A DNA stretch of 64,000 bases. Origin: Cyclobacteriaceae bacterium (GTDB lineage Bacteria; Bacteroidota; Bacteroidia; Cytophagales; Cyclobacteriaceae). This document shows positions 35,393-43,690 of this stretch, piece by piece. The number at the start of each line of letters is the position of its first letter. Position 1 is the stretch's first letter. The stretch is from assembly GCA_019638255.1 (NCBI GenBank), contig JAHBUD010000001.1, forward strand, positions 1,612,001-1,676,000, given 5' to 3'. Under the pieces are notes generated by a model. That model made no database searches and was not told the origin of the DNA. It was given only the letters and a program-made list of their open reading frames with translations. A program made the translations under genes and the position numbers.

Positions 35393-35890
35393 TCACAAAT
35401 TGTGAAGTGCGTATAATGACAGCGCTGTGTTGTTCTCTGTAAAGTCAGAATGGTGAGCAAGTCCGAGCTTTTTTAACAGGTTAATCGATCGCTTATTGTC
35501 GGGCAAGGTTATGCCCAGAATATTTTTGTATTTACCGGAACGAACTACTTCGGCCAGGTATTTTGTTGAGGCCTCCAATGCATATCCATAGCCTTCAAAT
35601 TCGGGTAACAGGGCAAATCCGATGTCGGGAAACGGCTGGGTTTCGCGCAGCTTGAGTGTTACAATTCCAATGGGCTTATGCTGACCCCTCAATTCAAATA
35701 CATTATAGAAAGTAGTTGAAGAATTCAGTATGGTGTCAATAAACTTTTGGGCATCATCCGGTGTGCTTACATTTCGATTGCCGATATGTTGAATCCAACC
35801 ATCCGAATTAAGCAGTGAAATGATGAACTCGGTATCGGTTAGATTTAGTGGTCGTATGCTTAAGCGTTCGGTTTCCAATGTTGCGTGCAT
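35393..35890 (-). CDS. GNAT acetyltransferase (RimJ/RimL-like)
   Basis: A 165-residue N-acetyltransferase. It opens LETERLSIRPLNLTDTEF, the usual start of the RimJ/RimL-type subgroup, and has IGIVTLKLR and LLPEFEGYGYALEASTKYLAE for the acetyl-CoA pocket, then ITLPDNKRSINLLKKLGL at the end. Members acetylate protein N-termini or small amines; the substrate is unknown. It is one of two adjacent GNAT genes, which differ in sequence and so are not a recent duplication. Confidence 0.9.
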   Translation of the reverse strand: MHATLETERLSIRPLNLTDTEFIISLLNSDGWIQHIGNRNVSTPDDAQKFIDTILNSSTTFYNVFELRGQHKPIGIVTLKLRETQPFPDIGFALLPEFEGYGYALEASTKYLAEVVRSGKYKNILGITLPDNKRSINLLKKLGLAHHSDFTENNTALSLYALHNL

Positions 35891-35924
35891 GCGGATTTTT
35901 TAAGAGTCTACAATGGAATTTTAT

Positions 35925-36470
35925 TTAGGCCGACTTATCCTTTAATTCCAGTTTCATCATAATATCAATTTGCTCATCATCGCCTAGTTTGAATACGTGC
36001 TTGTCAAATTCTACGAAACCATTTTTTTTGTAGAAGGCCATGGCTCTTGCATTATGTTCCCACACGCCAAGCCAAACATAGGAGGCTTTGCGTTCCTCGC
36101 CAAGTTGAAGGGCTTTGTTGAATAGCAATCGTCCAATGTTTTTGCCTTGATAATCCCTGAGGACATATATCCGCTCAATTTCAAGCGCATTTTCATCCTG
36201 AAGTTCCTTTTGCGCTAACCCGAAATTTACTTTCAGGTAGCCCACTATTGTATTGTTGAGAGTGGCAAAGTAGAAAAGCGAGCCGGTGTTTATGAGTTCT
36301 TCTTTTAAGCCTTCGTACGAAAAGCCCTCGTTTAAATAGGCTTCCATATTTGCTTTGGTGTTCACTGCTTCGAACGTTTCAATAAATGTTCGCTTACCAA
36401 TTTTTTGTAATTGGTCAATGTCGGCAAGGGTTGCTTCCCTAAGTACGGGGTTCATGTTGGCAGCGTTCAA
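35925..36470 (-). CDS. GNAT acetyltransferase
   Basis: A 181-residue N-acetyltransferase: VLREATLADIDQLQKIG at the N-terminus, LEIERIYVLRDYQGKNIGRLLF (motif A for acetyl-CoA) near residue 90, and NARAMAFYKKNGF near the end. The pattern resembles the spermidine- or amino-acid-acetyltransferase type. Its start overlaps the end of the next upstream gene (36467) by 4 bp, so it is co-transcribed with a DUF3291-like gene. Confidence 0.9.
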   Translation of the reverse strand: MNAANMNPVLREATLADIDQLQKIGKRTFIETFEAVNTKANMEAYLNEGFSYEGLKEELINTGSLFYFATLNNTIVGYLKVNFGLAQKELQDENALEIERIYVLRDYQGKNIGRLLFNKALQLGEERKASYVWLGVWEHNARAMAFYKKNGFVEFDKHVFKLGDDEQIDIMMKLELKDKSA

Positions 36471-36799
36471 TACCTGATCGCGTTTGCGCCTTCTAGTAGT
36501 TTTTTGGCTTCTTTCCAGGGCGGAAGAGAATCTGCATCGATTGTTATGGTTCGTATTTCCTTTGCTATTTGTTTGCTTTTCTTCATGGCCTTCAAATGTG
36601 CCCCGCTTTTAGCGAAGTCCTTAAGTTCCTGTTCGGTGTTCCACAGGGTCATCGTATAGTGTTTGGTCCAAATGCCTTGCTTATTGAAGTCTTTGTAATT
36701 GGTTGATTTAAGTTGTTTGAGGATACTAAAGGCATTGGCTGATAAGGCAAAGAATTTGAGCGGCCCTTTTAGTTCTATCGAGGTAATGGTGACTTTCAT
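36467..36799 (-). CDS. DUF3291/monooxygenase-like small protein
   Basis: A 110-residue protein with a ferredoxin-like dimeric alpha/beta-barrel pattern: TITSIELKGPLKFFALSANAFSILKQL, then HYTMTLWNTEQELKDFAKSGAHLKAMKKS. The W..E..L..F..S..H block is the DUF3291 or antibiotic-biosynthesis-monooxygenase-like signature. Function unknown; heme or small-molecule binding is seen in some relatives. It is translated together with the following GNAT gene, whose start overlaps its stop by 4 bp. Confidence 0.75.
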   Translation of the reverse strand: MKVTITSIELKGPLKFFALSANAFSILKQLKSTNYKDFNKQGIWTKHYTMTLWNTEQELKDFAKSGAHLKAMKKSKQIAKEIRTITIDADSLPPWKEAKKLLEGANAIRY

Positions 36800-36862
36800 G
36801 GATTCAATACTATGTTCGGTTCGAATTTTCGTTTGGTGTGGATTTCCTCACTAATATATCGC

Positions 36863-36961
36863 TTAATTGTGCATCCCCATGTATTTTTCAAGTGTATCCT
36901 TTTTTAAAGCGTTAACCGAACCATTCTTTGGGTCGTCCAGCAGCCTGTTGTTTTCATTCCT
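36863..36961 (-). pseudogene. Orphan 32-codon tail after the SnoaL-like gene
   Basis: The minus strand between 36961 and 36863 holds 32 sense codons and a TAA that read like a natural protein C-terminus (NRLLDDPKNGSVNALKKDT, then LEKYMGMHN), but there is no start codon until M28. It lies in a different frame just after the SnoaL stop. It may be a frameshifted C-terminal extension of that gene or the remnant of a lost gene. Confidence 0.3.
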
Positions 36962-37346
36962 TTACTGGTCGTTCAGTGATGCAGTAGGAGTTTATGCTTA
37001 CGATATTGTTATGGATGTCAAATTCATAAACATCGCACGAAGAAATAAAGGAAACTCTTTTTCCTTCGCGGATAAATTCCGCTGTACCGGTAATCGCTAC
37101 ACAGCGGTCATTTTCAATCAGATTAAGTTGGTTGAATTTCGTGGATACACCACTAAAGTAAGCTGCTATTTTTTTGCAAAAAGGCGCTATTTCGCTCCTC
37201 CCGGTCAGGTATTGTTCACCGGGTGTATTCCAAATGGTCTGGTCTGTGAGGTAGTTAAAGCATTTTTCAAATTCCCCGCCAGAGAAGGCTTGGGCAATGT
37301 CTTTCTTTTTCATATCGTTAGTTTTAGAAAGGTCGTTGGTTGCCAT
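36954..37346 (-). CDS. NTF2/SnoaL-like protein
   Basis: A cytosolic 130-residue protein with an NTF2-like fold: KDIAQAFSGGEFEKCFNYLTD, WNTPGEQYLTGRSEI, and a final strand pair CDVYEFDIHNNIVSINSYC. A second in-frame Met at residue 12 (MKKKDIAQ) is a possible start. Typical members act as small enzymes or binders. The coding tail found just after its stop in another frame (36863-36961) raises the possibility that this gene is frameshifted near its end. Confidence 0.75.
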   Translation of the reverse strand: MATNDLSKTNDMKKKDIAQAFSGGEFEKCFNYLTDQTIWNTPGEQYLTGRSEIAPFCKKIAAYFSGVSTKFNQLNLIENDRCVAITGTAEFIREGKRVSFISSCDVYEFDIHNNIVSINSYCITERPVKE

Positions 37347-37384
37347 ATTTTATTACGGCTATCAGTTCGCTAATTCTAAGGATT

Positions 37385-38101
37385 TTATTCAGCAGGTAAG
37401 TAAAGCGTCATGGTTCCTTTCTTAAACAACACGTTGTCTAAATGTCCCATTTTTTGCCGGTCAGCGGTAATGAGGTGCATGTGTAAATACGTGTCGTGGT
37501 GAGTAAAAATAGCTTTATGTTTTGTTGAGAAAAAGCCAAGTATTTCTGATTGTTCATTAATTACCGGATAGTTTACCTGACCCTTATGCGCTTCATCTGG
37601 CGAACTTACGGTTGAACCGTTGGGTAAATTTACAATGTGGATGGTGGCTTTTTCTACCGTGCCTGTAAGTTTGAACAGAAAAGGACGGGGCGAATGTTCT
37701 GTCACCATGTCAAGGGAGTGCTCCAGTTGTTGAATGGTTTGTATACTGTCGGGTAACGATTGCACTCTCCAGTTCGAAATGTTTGCGTACCCAAAGAACG
37801 GAGCTTTAATCGCGTATGTTTCTTCAACGTTCATTGACGAGTCGGAAACAACGGTTGATTTGTAAGATTTTCCGTCCAGGATTAAAATCTCTCCGGCTAA
37901 GTACTCAACCGGTCCGAGCCCGTACAAATTAGTCTTGTTGGCAATGGTGTCCAGGCTGATGTTCCCTTCAAGTTGTCCTTTCCACATTACATTTCTCATC
38001 TGCCCAACCACGTTTACGGTGTTGGATGCCTGCTGAGGGTTTGATGAGCAACTAATCAAAATCAATAGTATCAGTCCGGAAAGGATTATCTTAAAATTCA
38101 T
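37385..38101 (-). CDS. Acetolactate-decarboxylase-like lipoprotein
   Basis: The lipoprotein signal ends LILISCSSN (Cys about 18). The remainder resembles alpha-acetolactate decarboxylase: GLGPVEYLAGEILILDGKSY, then a C-terminal metal-binding region HHDTYLHMHLITADRQKMGH with His residues in the H-x-H...H arrangement used for Zn2+ in that family. Classical enzymes are cytosolic and convert acetolactate to acetoin. Here an exported, lipid-anchored form is predicted, so the natural reaction may differ. No acetoin-pathway genes are nearby. Confidence 0.78.
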   Translation of the reverse strand: MNFKIILSGLILLILISCSSNPQQASNTVNVVGQMRNVMWKGQLEGNISLDTIANKTNLYGLGPVEYLAGEILILDGKSYKSTVVSDSSMNVEETYAIKAPFFGYANISNWRVQSLPDSIQTIQQLEHSLDMVTEHSPRPFLFKLTGTVEKATIHIVNLPNGSTVSSPDEAHKGQVNYPVINEQSEILGFFSTKHKAIFTHHDTYLHMHLITADRQKMGHLDNVLFKKGTMTLYLPAE

Positions 38102-38487
38102 TGTGTTATTTGTTACTTAACTTTATTCGAAGTGCAAAACTTAAAATTTATCACCCTGCCGCCTTTTCAATTATACTTTGTTAAGCAAAGTATTTCTTTT
38201 TATTGGCAATATTGTTTTGTACGTTAAACATCTCCATAGCCATTCTAAGGATCCATTTTCAAAATAGGTAAGCCATAACTTTATTCATTCGGTTATCGTC
38301 TTTTAGGGGTGAGGCATAACAGTCGCATTTCGTCATTGAATATATTTCGCTAGTATCGCTAATGCAAAGTAAAGCCCTATAATCTTGCAATAACCTTTAA
38401 AATCGCAGCGCTATAAATTATATACTTTTTATCGAATGATGCGATGTGACTAAATAAGCATGGATTGGGTATGTTCCCCTTTGTTCA
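38102..38487. other. Intergenic region of 386 bp with an inverted repeat
   Basis: AT-rich and stop-rich in all frames; I see no gene. ATACTTTG (38173-38180) and CAAAGTAT (38186-38193) form an 8-bp dyad with a 5-nt spacer. It could be an operator or a weak terminator. The minus strand TTAAGTTTTG near 38131-38140 is a loose promoter candidate for the lipoprotein gene. Confidence 0.5.
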
Positions 38488-39243
38488 CTAAAAGAACCAC
38501 AGCTTTACAGCCAGCCCAATTACCGCAACTACCAGCACGCGCTTAATCCACACATCGCCTTTGTCCACACTCCAGCGGCTGGCGTACCATCCGCCAAAGC
38601 CCTGGCCAATGGCCAGTGTAAGGCCGGTCAGCCATTCTATTTTTCCTTCTAAAGCAAATACAATAATGGATACTCCCGTATAAACAATGGCGGCAAACAC
38701 TTTAACATAGTTGGTTTTTATCAGGCCCAGGTGGTTAATGTTGGTAAGCACGGCTATTACCAAAAAGCCAATGCCTGCTTGTATAAATCCTCCGTAAATG
38801 CCCAACAGAAAAAACGCTACAATACCAAACGCCTGATGTTTTGGGCCAAGCCGTTCCGGCCGGGTAACGTTGCCGGTTCGTGGTTCTGCCACAATGCTAA
38901 CCACCACCATTACCATAATAACGGCCAGTATGCGGTTAAACAAGGTGTCATCAATATCCACGGCAAGCTTTGCACCGATAATGCCTCCGCCCAACGAGGC
39001 CAGACCAAGGTATATACTGTAGGGCAGGGGAAGCTTAACACCCTTGCTGTTAAATCCGCGCACAGCAAAAATATTTTGCGAGAGAATGGCCACACGGTTG
39101 GTAGCGTTGGCCACCGATCCGGGCAACCCCATAAAAATCAACACCGGCAAGCTGATAAGCGAGCCGCCACCGGCAATGGTGTTGAGCCCCCCGGCAATGA
39201 GGCCGATGACTATGTAAAGCAGATTTTCTAAAACGAGTTCCAC
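38488..39243 (-). CDS. TSUP-family transporter (TauE/SafE-like)
   Basis: Inner-membrane anion-export protein of 251 residues with about eight hydrophobic segments. The N-terminal half carries GGLNTIAGGGSLISLPVLIFMG and the phrase NRVAILSQNIFAVRGF; the second half carries IYGGFIQAGIGFLVIAVL, the family's duplicated motif. Relatives export sulfite, sulfoacetate or other organosulfur anions. The gene is next to an SDR gene on the same strand, only 10 bp away, so an operon is likely. Confidence 0.92.
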   Translation of the reverse strand: MELVLENLLYIVIGLIAGGLNTIAGGGSLISLPVLIFMGLPGSVANATNRVAILSQNIFAVRGFNSKGVKLPLPYSIYLGLASLGGGIIGAKLAVDIDDTLFNRILAVIMVMVVVSIVAEPRTGNVTRPERLGPKHQAFGIVAFFLLGIYGGFIQAGIGFLVIAVLTNINHLGLIKTNYVKVFAAIVYTGVSIIVFALEGKIEWLTGLTLAIGQGFGGWYASRWSVDKGDVWIKRVLVVAVIGLAVKLWFF

Positions 39244-39253
39244 CTGGGTTATA

Positions 39254-40063
39254 TTACCGCACCTGCGCCTTGCGAATAATGTTGGCCAGCAGCGAAGGGA
39301 ACCATCGTTTCAAATACACAGCCAGGGTTTCTTTTGCTCCCGCGATGTATACTTCTTTCTTTTTTGCTTCAATGGCACGCACCATTTTTTTTGCCAGCAC
39401 TTCGGGCGCCAAACCGGCAGCCGTAGTCGGATCCATTTTCTGATTTATGGAGCCATCGCCCACCAACGCATTCATCGATACGTTGGTGCGTATCCAACCG
39501 GGGCAAACGAGTGTTACATAAATAGCCGGACTTTCATTCCAGAGCTCCGCTCGAAGCGCATCAAAAAATCCGTGCAGTGCATGCTTGGCAGCCGAGTAAC
39601 CTGTGCGGTACGGAGTGCCCACTTTTCCGGTAATGCTGGTAATGGTTACGTAGTGCCCTTGCTTGCGTTCAATAAAATGTGGTAACAGGTATTTGGTCAG
39701 GGCAATCTGTCCGAAGTAGTCTACTTCCATCACCTTGCGGTCAACATCCAATATGGTATCCTTGGCCAAACTCCGCTGGCTTATCCCTCCATTGTTTACC
39801 AATACATCCACATGGCCAAACAACTGAATAGCGGCTTCGGTTGCCAGTTTCAGTGTTGTGGCTTCACTGAGGTCGAGCGGAAGAATGCGGATGTCGGCTT
39901 GCACATGGGCCGGGCAATTTCCCTTTACGCGTTCAAGTTCTTCTTTTCTGCGCGAGGAGAGGATGAGTTTGTTGCCGCGCTTCGCCAGTTCGTAGGTAAG
40001 CGCTTCGCCAATGCCGGAAGATGCACCGGTAATCCAGATTACTTTGCCTTTAAGTTTTGTCAT
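39254..40063 (-). CDS. Short-chain dehydrogenase/reductase
   Basis: Cytosolic NAD(P)-dependent oxidoreductase. The Rossmann motif TGASSGIGEAL is near residue 13, NNGG near 90, and the catalytic Ser and Tyr-x-x-x-Lys in TGYSAAKHALHGF near 155. Length 269 is normal. The layout resembles DltE/YqjQ-type SDRs (RTNVSMNAL after the catalytic site). Substrate unknown. It precedes the TSUP gene by 10 bp on the same strand. Confidence 0.93.
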   Translation of the reverse strand: MTKLKGKVIWITGASSGIGEALTYELAKRGNKLILSSRRKEELERVKGNCPAHVQADIRILPLDLSEATTLKLATEAAIQLFGHVDVLVNNGGISQRSLAKDTILDVDRKVMEVDYFGQIALTKYLLPHFIERKQGHYVTITSITGKVGTPYRTGYSAAKHALHGFFDALRAELWNESPAIYVTLVCPGWIRTNVSMNALVGDGSINQKMDPTTAAGLAPEVLAKKMVRAIEAKKKEVYIAGAKETLAVYLKRWFPSLLANIIRKAQVR

Positions 40064-40180
40064 AGTGATTTAAAAAATCTTATTCTATTTTTTTAACTGC
40101 ATCGGCACATAGGGTACATAACTTTTCTAGTTCTATGCGATCGATGTTTCTATGTGGTTATGAAGTTGATGCTGTTCAAT

Positions 40181-40543
40181 TTATTTTTTAGTAACCTCCG
40201 CATATACCCAAATGGTGTAAACGCCTAACGCTGTACCAATGGGAAATGAAAAGAGTTTAAAGCAACCCATGATCAACAAAAGTGTTAGCGCCCACGACCG
40301 CTGCTGAAGCAACGCTATACCACCTACGATGGAGGGAACGGCAAACAACAGGATGAGTATCCAAAACAATCCTGGAAGGGCCCAGCCTAACAATTCCAGA
40401 ATCCAGGCGTCATTCGCACCGGCTTCGGAGGCGATAAGCGGGAACAGTACGGAAAGAAAGACGGAAAGTCCGCCAAAGATCAAAAGCTGAAACGATCCTG
40501 AAACGATGTAAAGGATGGCCAATATGCGTTTGTGAGATTCCAT
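40181..40543 (-). CDS. Four-helix membrane protein, 120 aa
   Basis: Not recognised. It has three to four hydrophobic segments (ILYIVSGSFQLLIFGGLSV, LPGLFWILILLFAVPSIV, ALTLLLIMGCFKLFSFPIG). Such short integral membrane proteins are common neighbours of folA in Cytophagales, but I cannot assign a role. It lies 6 bp downstream of folA and is probably co-transcribed with it. Confidence 0.75.
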   Translation of the reverse strand: MESHKRILAILYIVSGSFQLLIFGGLSVFLSVLFPLIASEAGANDAWILELLGWALPGLFWILILLFAVPSIVGGIALLQQRSWALTLLLIMGCFKLFSFPIGTALGVYTIWVYAEVTKK

Positions 40544-40549
40544 GGTGTT

Positions 40550-41056
40550 TTAGGAGTTTAATTTTTCGTAAGTAACGAAATCAAAAGCAAAACGGTGCCG
40601 TTCATCGGCCGGATGATGTACGCGTGAAGTTTCTTTCCAAACGGTTTTATCTACCTCCGGAAAAAATGTATCGCCTTCTATCGTGCCCTGTATTTCGGTA
40701 AGGTATAGTTTGGTAGCCTTTGGCAATCCTTGCTTATAAATTTCTGCGCCACCGATGATGAAGATTTCATCGGTGTCGATGCTGGTTGCTTTGTCTAAAG
40801 CCTCGGCCAGCGAATGCGTTACAATGCAACCTGTGGCAACAAAATCTTTCTGCCGGGTAACCACAATGTTGGTTCTGTTGGGCAACGGCCTGAATTTTTC
40901 GGGAATGGAGTCGTAGTTTTTTCTCCCCATAATAACCGGATGCCCTTTTGTGGTTTGCATGAAATATTTCATGTCATCGGGCAGGTGCCAGGGCAGGTCG
41001 TTGTTTTTGCCGATTACATTGTTTTGGGTAAGGGCCGCGATGAGGGAGATGGTCAT
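40550..41056 (-). CDS. folA: Dihydrofolate reductase
   Basis: NADPH-dependent reduction of dihydrofolate to tetrahydrofolate, 168 residues. N-terminal [25 protein letters not shown] includes the substrate-binding Asp27-equivalent and Trp of bacterial [19 protein letters not shown] and [10 protein letters not shown] are the NADPH-binding blocks. A complete, typical chromosomal enzyme; the sequence does not indicate trimethoprim resistance. Confidence 0.96.
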   Translation of the reverse strand: MTISLIAALTQNNVIGKNNDLPWHLPDDMKYFMQTTKGHPVIMGRKNYDSIPEKFRPLPNRTNIVVTRQKDFVATGCIVTHSLAEALDKATSIDTDEIFIIGGAEIYKQGLPKATKLYLTEIQGTIEGDTFFPEVDKTVWKETSRVHHPADERHRFAFDFVTYEKLNS

Positions 41057-41127
41057 AGAAAATAATTCATCAAAGATAGAAGGCTGGAGGAAACAACCTG
41101 CTATGTTGGTGATACGAATGCGATACG

Positions 41128-41739
41128 TTATTCTTCGTTCTTAGCCTTGAAGGTATACCCCACATGCAAACCTGCCTGCCACCCGGCCGGGCGGCCTGTA
41201 TGGTAGAGTTGGGTTCGCTCACCGGAAACATTAACGACCCAATTATTTTTTGTCAGTACACTTAACTTTGTCCCAATCGACCACGAAACAAACTGATCGG
41301 TACTATAAAAGGGATCGGTGCGGTCGTACATATATCGAAACCGGGCGAGGCTTAGAAAGGGCGCTACCTCAAAATTATCCGTAATACGGATGTGGTAATT
41401 GGTATGTTCTACAAACGAAGCGGCACAGGCCAGCCAGAGCAGTAGTCCGCCAATGCTTCCTCCTTCACCATCATCGAGCGAGGCAATCAGCAGGGCAAGC
41501 GGAGATAAAATGCCCAAGCCCATGTGAAAGTTATCCTTGCCGGCAGCAAAGCCAAACTCGGTACCAACTACTTTGCCAAGCATGATCTCTCCCCGCATAC
41601 CAACGACTGTGTACTGGGGCAGGTTACTGATGTTGATTTGCTCTACGGTGCCCATCAAATGAAAATCGCCAAACTTGCGTTGCGCGTGTGCAGTGCAAAC
41701 GGCAAGCAGCAAAAAAATACAACAGGTATAGGTGCGCAT
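41128..41739 (-). CDS. Hypothetical secreted beta-barrel-like protein
   Basis: Signal peptide (ending CTAHAQRK) and about 185 mature residues in strand-like segments ([66 protein letters not shown]). It is possibly an outer-membrane barrel; the end [14 protein letters not shown] has the aromatic strand near the C-terminus. One hydrophobic segment (residues 78-100) is odd for a barrel and may be a lipid-facing insert. Function unknown; it abuts fmt by one base. Confidence 0.75.
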   Translation of the reverse strand: MRTYTCCIFLLLAVCTAHAQRKFGDFHLMGTVEQINISNLPQYTVVGMRGEIMLGKVVGTEFGFAAGKDNFHMGLGILSPLALLIASLDDGEGGSIGGLLLWLACAASFVEHTNYHIRITDNFEVAPFLSLARFRYMYDRTDPFYSTDQFVSWSIGTKLSVLTKNNWVVNVSGERTQLYHTGRPAGWQAGLHVGYTFKAKNEE

Positions 41740-41740
41740 A

Positions 41741-42661
41741 TCAGATTTTATTACCCCTGAAAAACTCGGTTATCGTCATGGGCTTTTTTCCTTCGGGCTG
41801 AAACCGGTCAATGGATACCAACCCATCGGAGGCCTTTATATAAAGATAGGTTTTATTATCCGTTATAAAATCTTCGGGTTTCAATTCTTCATTACGGTTG
41901 GGTGCTATGCTGCACGCAAAAACTTTATAGATTTTTTCGTTGATGGTCGTCCAGGCTGCAGGATAGGGGCTTAATCCCCGAACAAAATTGTGAACCTGTT
42001 TTGCTGGCTGGCTCCAGTTTATCTGACACGTCTCTTTAAAGATTTTTGGAGCGTGTTTGATCACTTCCGATTCCGGTTGGGGTTGTGAGGGATAATTCCC
42101 CGAAGCAATGGCTTGCACGGTTTTCAGCACCAGTGCTGCTCCTTTCTTCATTAATCTATCATACAATGAGCCAACATCATCGGTATCGTAAATTGGTTCT
42201 TTCTCCTGGAAGATGATGCTGCCCGTATCGATTTCGTGTTTGAGAAAAAATGTAGTTACACCGGTTTCTTTCTCACCGTTGATAATCGCCCAGTTAATGG
42301 GTGCCGCTCCACGATATTGCGGCAACAACGAAGCGTGAAGATTAAATGTGCCGAATTCAGGCATCGACCATACAGCTTCAGGCAACATCCGGAAAGCCAC
42401 CACCACTTGCAGGTTGGCCTGATAACTTTTTAACTCCTCCAAAAACTGTTGCGATTTCAGGTTGGTTGGTTGCAGCACAGGAATGTTGTGTTTCAGGGCA
42501 CTTGCTTTTACCGGTGAAGCTGAAAGTTTTTGTCCGCGACCTTGCGGTTTATCGGGGGCGGTAATTACAGCAACGACATTGAACTTGTGTTCAATCAGTA
42601 TTTCCAGGCTGGGCACAGCAAATTCGGGTGTGCCCATGAAGATGATGCGAAGTGTATTCAT
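41741..42661 (-). CDS. fmt: Methionyl-tRNA formyltransferase
   Basis: Transfers formyl from 10-formyl-THF to the initiator Met-tRNA. The N-terminal domain has IIFMGTPEFAVPSLE and the catalytic NLHASLLPQYRGAAPI (Asn, His). The Asp near residue 144 (HEIDTGSIIF) completes the site. The C-terminal domain covers the last 100 residues and includes FVRGLSPYPAAWT for tRNA binding. Length 306 is normal. Confidence 0.96.
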   Translation of the reverse strand: MNTLRIIFMGTPEFAVPSLEILIEHKFNVVAVITAPDKPQGRGQKLSASPVKASALKHNIPVLQPTNLKSQQFLEELKSYQANLQVVVAFRMLPEAVWSMPEFGTFNLHASLLPQYRGAAPINWAIINGEKETGVTTFFLKHEIDTGSIIFQEKEPIYDTDDVGSLYDRLMKKGAALVLKTVQAIASGNYPSQPQPESEVIKHAPKIFKETCQINWSQPAKQVHNFVRGLSPYPAAWTTINEKIYKVFACSIAPNRNEELKPEDFITDNKTYLYIKASDGLVSIDRFQPEGKKPMTITEFFRGNKI

Positions 42662-42710
42662 TCAATTGGCTGCAAATATGGTTAAATTGAAAAAATATCT
42701 GCCCTCGTGT

Positions 42711-42740
42711 TTTGATATATCATATTACGATGTATATTTG
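42711..42740 (+). promoter_or_regulatory. Promoter of the PadR unit with overlapping AT-rich dyad
   Basis: TTTG (42711-42714) and TATATTTG (42733-42740) are separated by 18 bp, an exact fit to the Bacteroidota TTTG-N18-TAnnTTTG promoter. The spacer contains ATATATC...GATGTATAT, a partial palindrome, as expected of a PadR autorepressor site. The gene start is only 5 bp beyond the -7 element, so the transcript may be nearly leaderless. Confidence 0.6.
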
Positions 42741-42744
42741 ATCT

Positions 42745-43083
42745 ATGTATTCGAAAGAGCTTCTAAAGGGCACTATTTCGGCCATAATTTTGAAATTATT
42801 GTCGGAACATGAGCGTATGTATGGGTATGAGATATCCATGCGCGTAAAAGATTTGACGGACGGAAAGATTTTATTGAAGGATGGTTCTCTTTACCCGGCC
42901 CTACAAAAAATGACAGCCGATGGTCTTCTTTCCTTTAAAGAAGAGGAGGTAGGAGGGCGTACCCGGAAGTACTATTACATTACCAAGCTTGGTCAAAAGG
43001 AGAAAACTGTTTTTGTGGAGGAGTTGAAAGACTTTATTGAAACCATGAATAAGATTATTTCTCCTGAATTCAAACCTGTATGA
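42745..43083 (+). CDS. PadR-family transcriptional regulator
   Basis: A 112-residue winged-helix repressor: LKGTISAIILKLLSEHERMYGYEISMRVKD opens the domain, KDGSLYPALQKMTADGLL is the recognition helix and turn, and EVGGRTRKYYYITKLGQK is the wing. It binds an AT-rich palindrome and usually responds to a small molecule. The stop overlaps the start of the following membrane protein (ATGA), so they form a two-gene unit. Confidence 0.92.
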   Translation: MYSKELLKGTISAIILKLLSEHERMYGYEISMRVKDLTDGKILLKDGSLYPALQKMTADGLLSFKEEEVGGRTRKYYYITKLGQKEKTVFVEELKDFIETMNKIISPEFKPV

Positions 43084-43688
43084 AATTAACCCGTGAGCAA
43101 GTTGCAGTTATCCGTCAAAAAGTTGAGAAAAGTAAAATAACAATTGATTCTTTGAAAGATGATGTGCTTGATCATTTATGCTGTGTAGTCGAAATTATGA
43201 TGGATCGGGGTAAGAATTTTGAAAATGCTGTCAGTGATGCAATTAATGATTTAGCACCCAATGGTCTTGATGAAATTCAGCGAGAAACTGTCTTCTTATT
43301 GAACTCAAAAAAAATATTTTTTATGAAAAGATTAACATACACAATCGGGTTACTCTCATCAATGTCGTTTATGCTGGGATGGAGTTTCGGCATGTTACAC
43401 TGGTTGGGAGCACGTGAATTATCGATTTTTGGTTTTTTGGGATTTGTATTCTTGTATGTCCCACTCCTTGCATTTGATAGATATAAATCGAATATTCGAT
43501 GGCTACTGTCCGATAAATTGAAATTTATATTAGGTGCGGTAAGCGGGCTAATTTTAGCAGTAGCTATCTTATTTAAGATAATGCACTTACAGGGTGCAGA
43601 TCAACTCCTTATACTTGGTACAGGCTTTTTCACTTTTGGATTTCTTCCCTTTCTATTTTTTACGATGTACAAGAAATCAATTTCATAA
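43080..43688 (+). CDS. Membrane protein with permease-prefix-like N-terminus
   Basis: 202 residues. The N-terminal 70 residues are helical and charged (DSLKDDVLDHLCCVVEIMMDRG) and resemble the permease-prefix helices attached to PadR-linked MacB permeases. The rest has four transmembrane segments. It starts inside the PadR stop (ATGA). Many Bacteroidota have PadR plus prefix-domain permeases; here the permease part is replaced by a small membrane domain. It could be a sensor or membrane partner of the repressor. Function unknown. Confidence 0.8.
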   Translation: MKLTREQVAVIRQKVEKSKITIDSLKDDVLDHLCCVVEIMMDRGKNFENAVSDAINDLAPNGLDEIQRETVFLLNSKKIFFMKRLTYTIGLLSSMSFMLGWSFGMLHWLGARELSIFGFLGFVFLYVPLLAFDRYKSNIRWLLSDKLKFILGAVSGLILAVAILFKIMHLQGADQLLILGTGFFTFGFLPFLFFTMYKKSIS

Positions 43689-43690
43689 GT

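Noticed and set aside
40100..40165. CACATAG...CTATGTG inverted repeat between the SDR gene and the gene at 40181
   Set aside because: Arms of 7 bp with a long spacer and no T run; no clear function.
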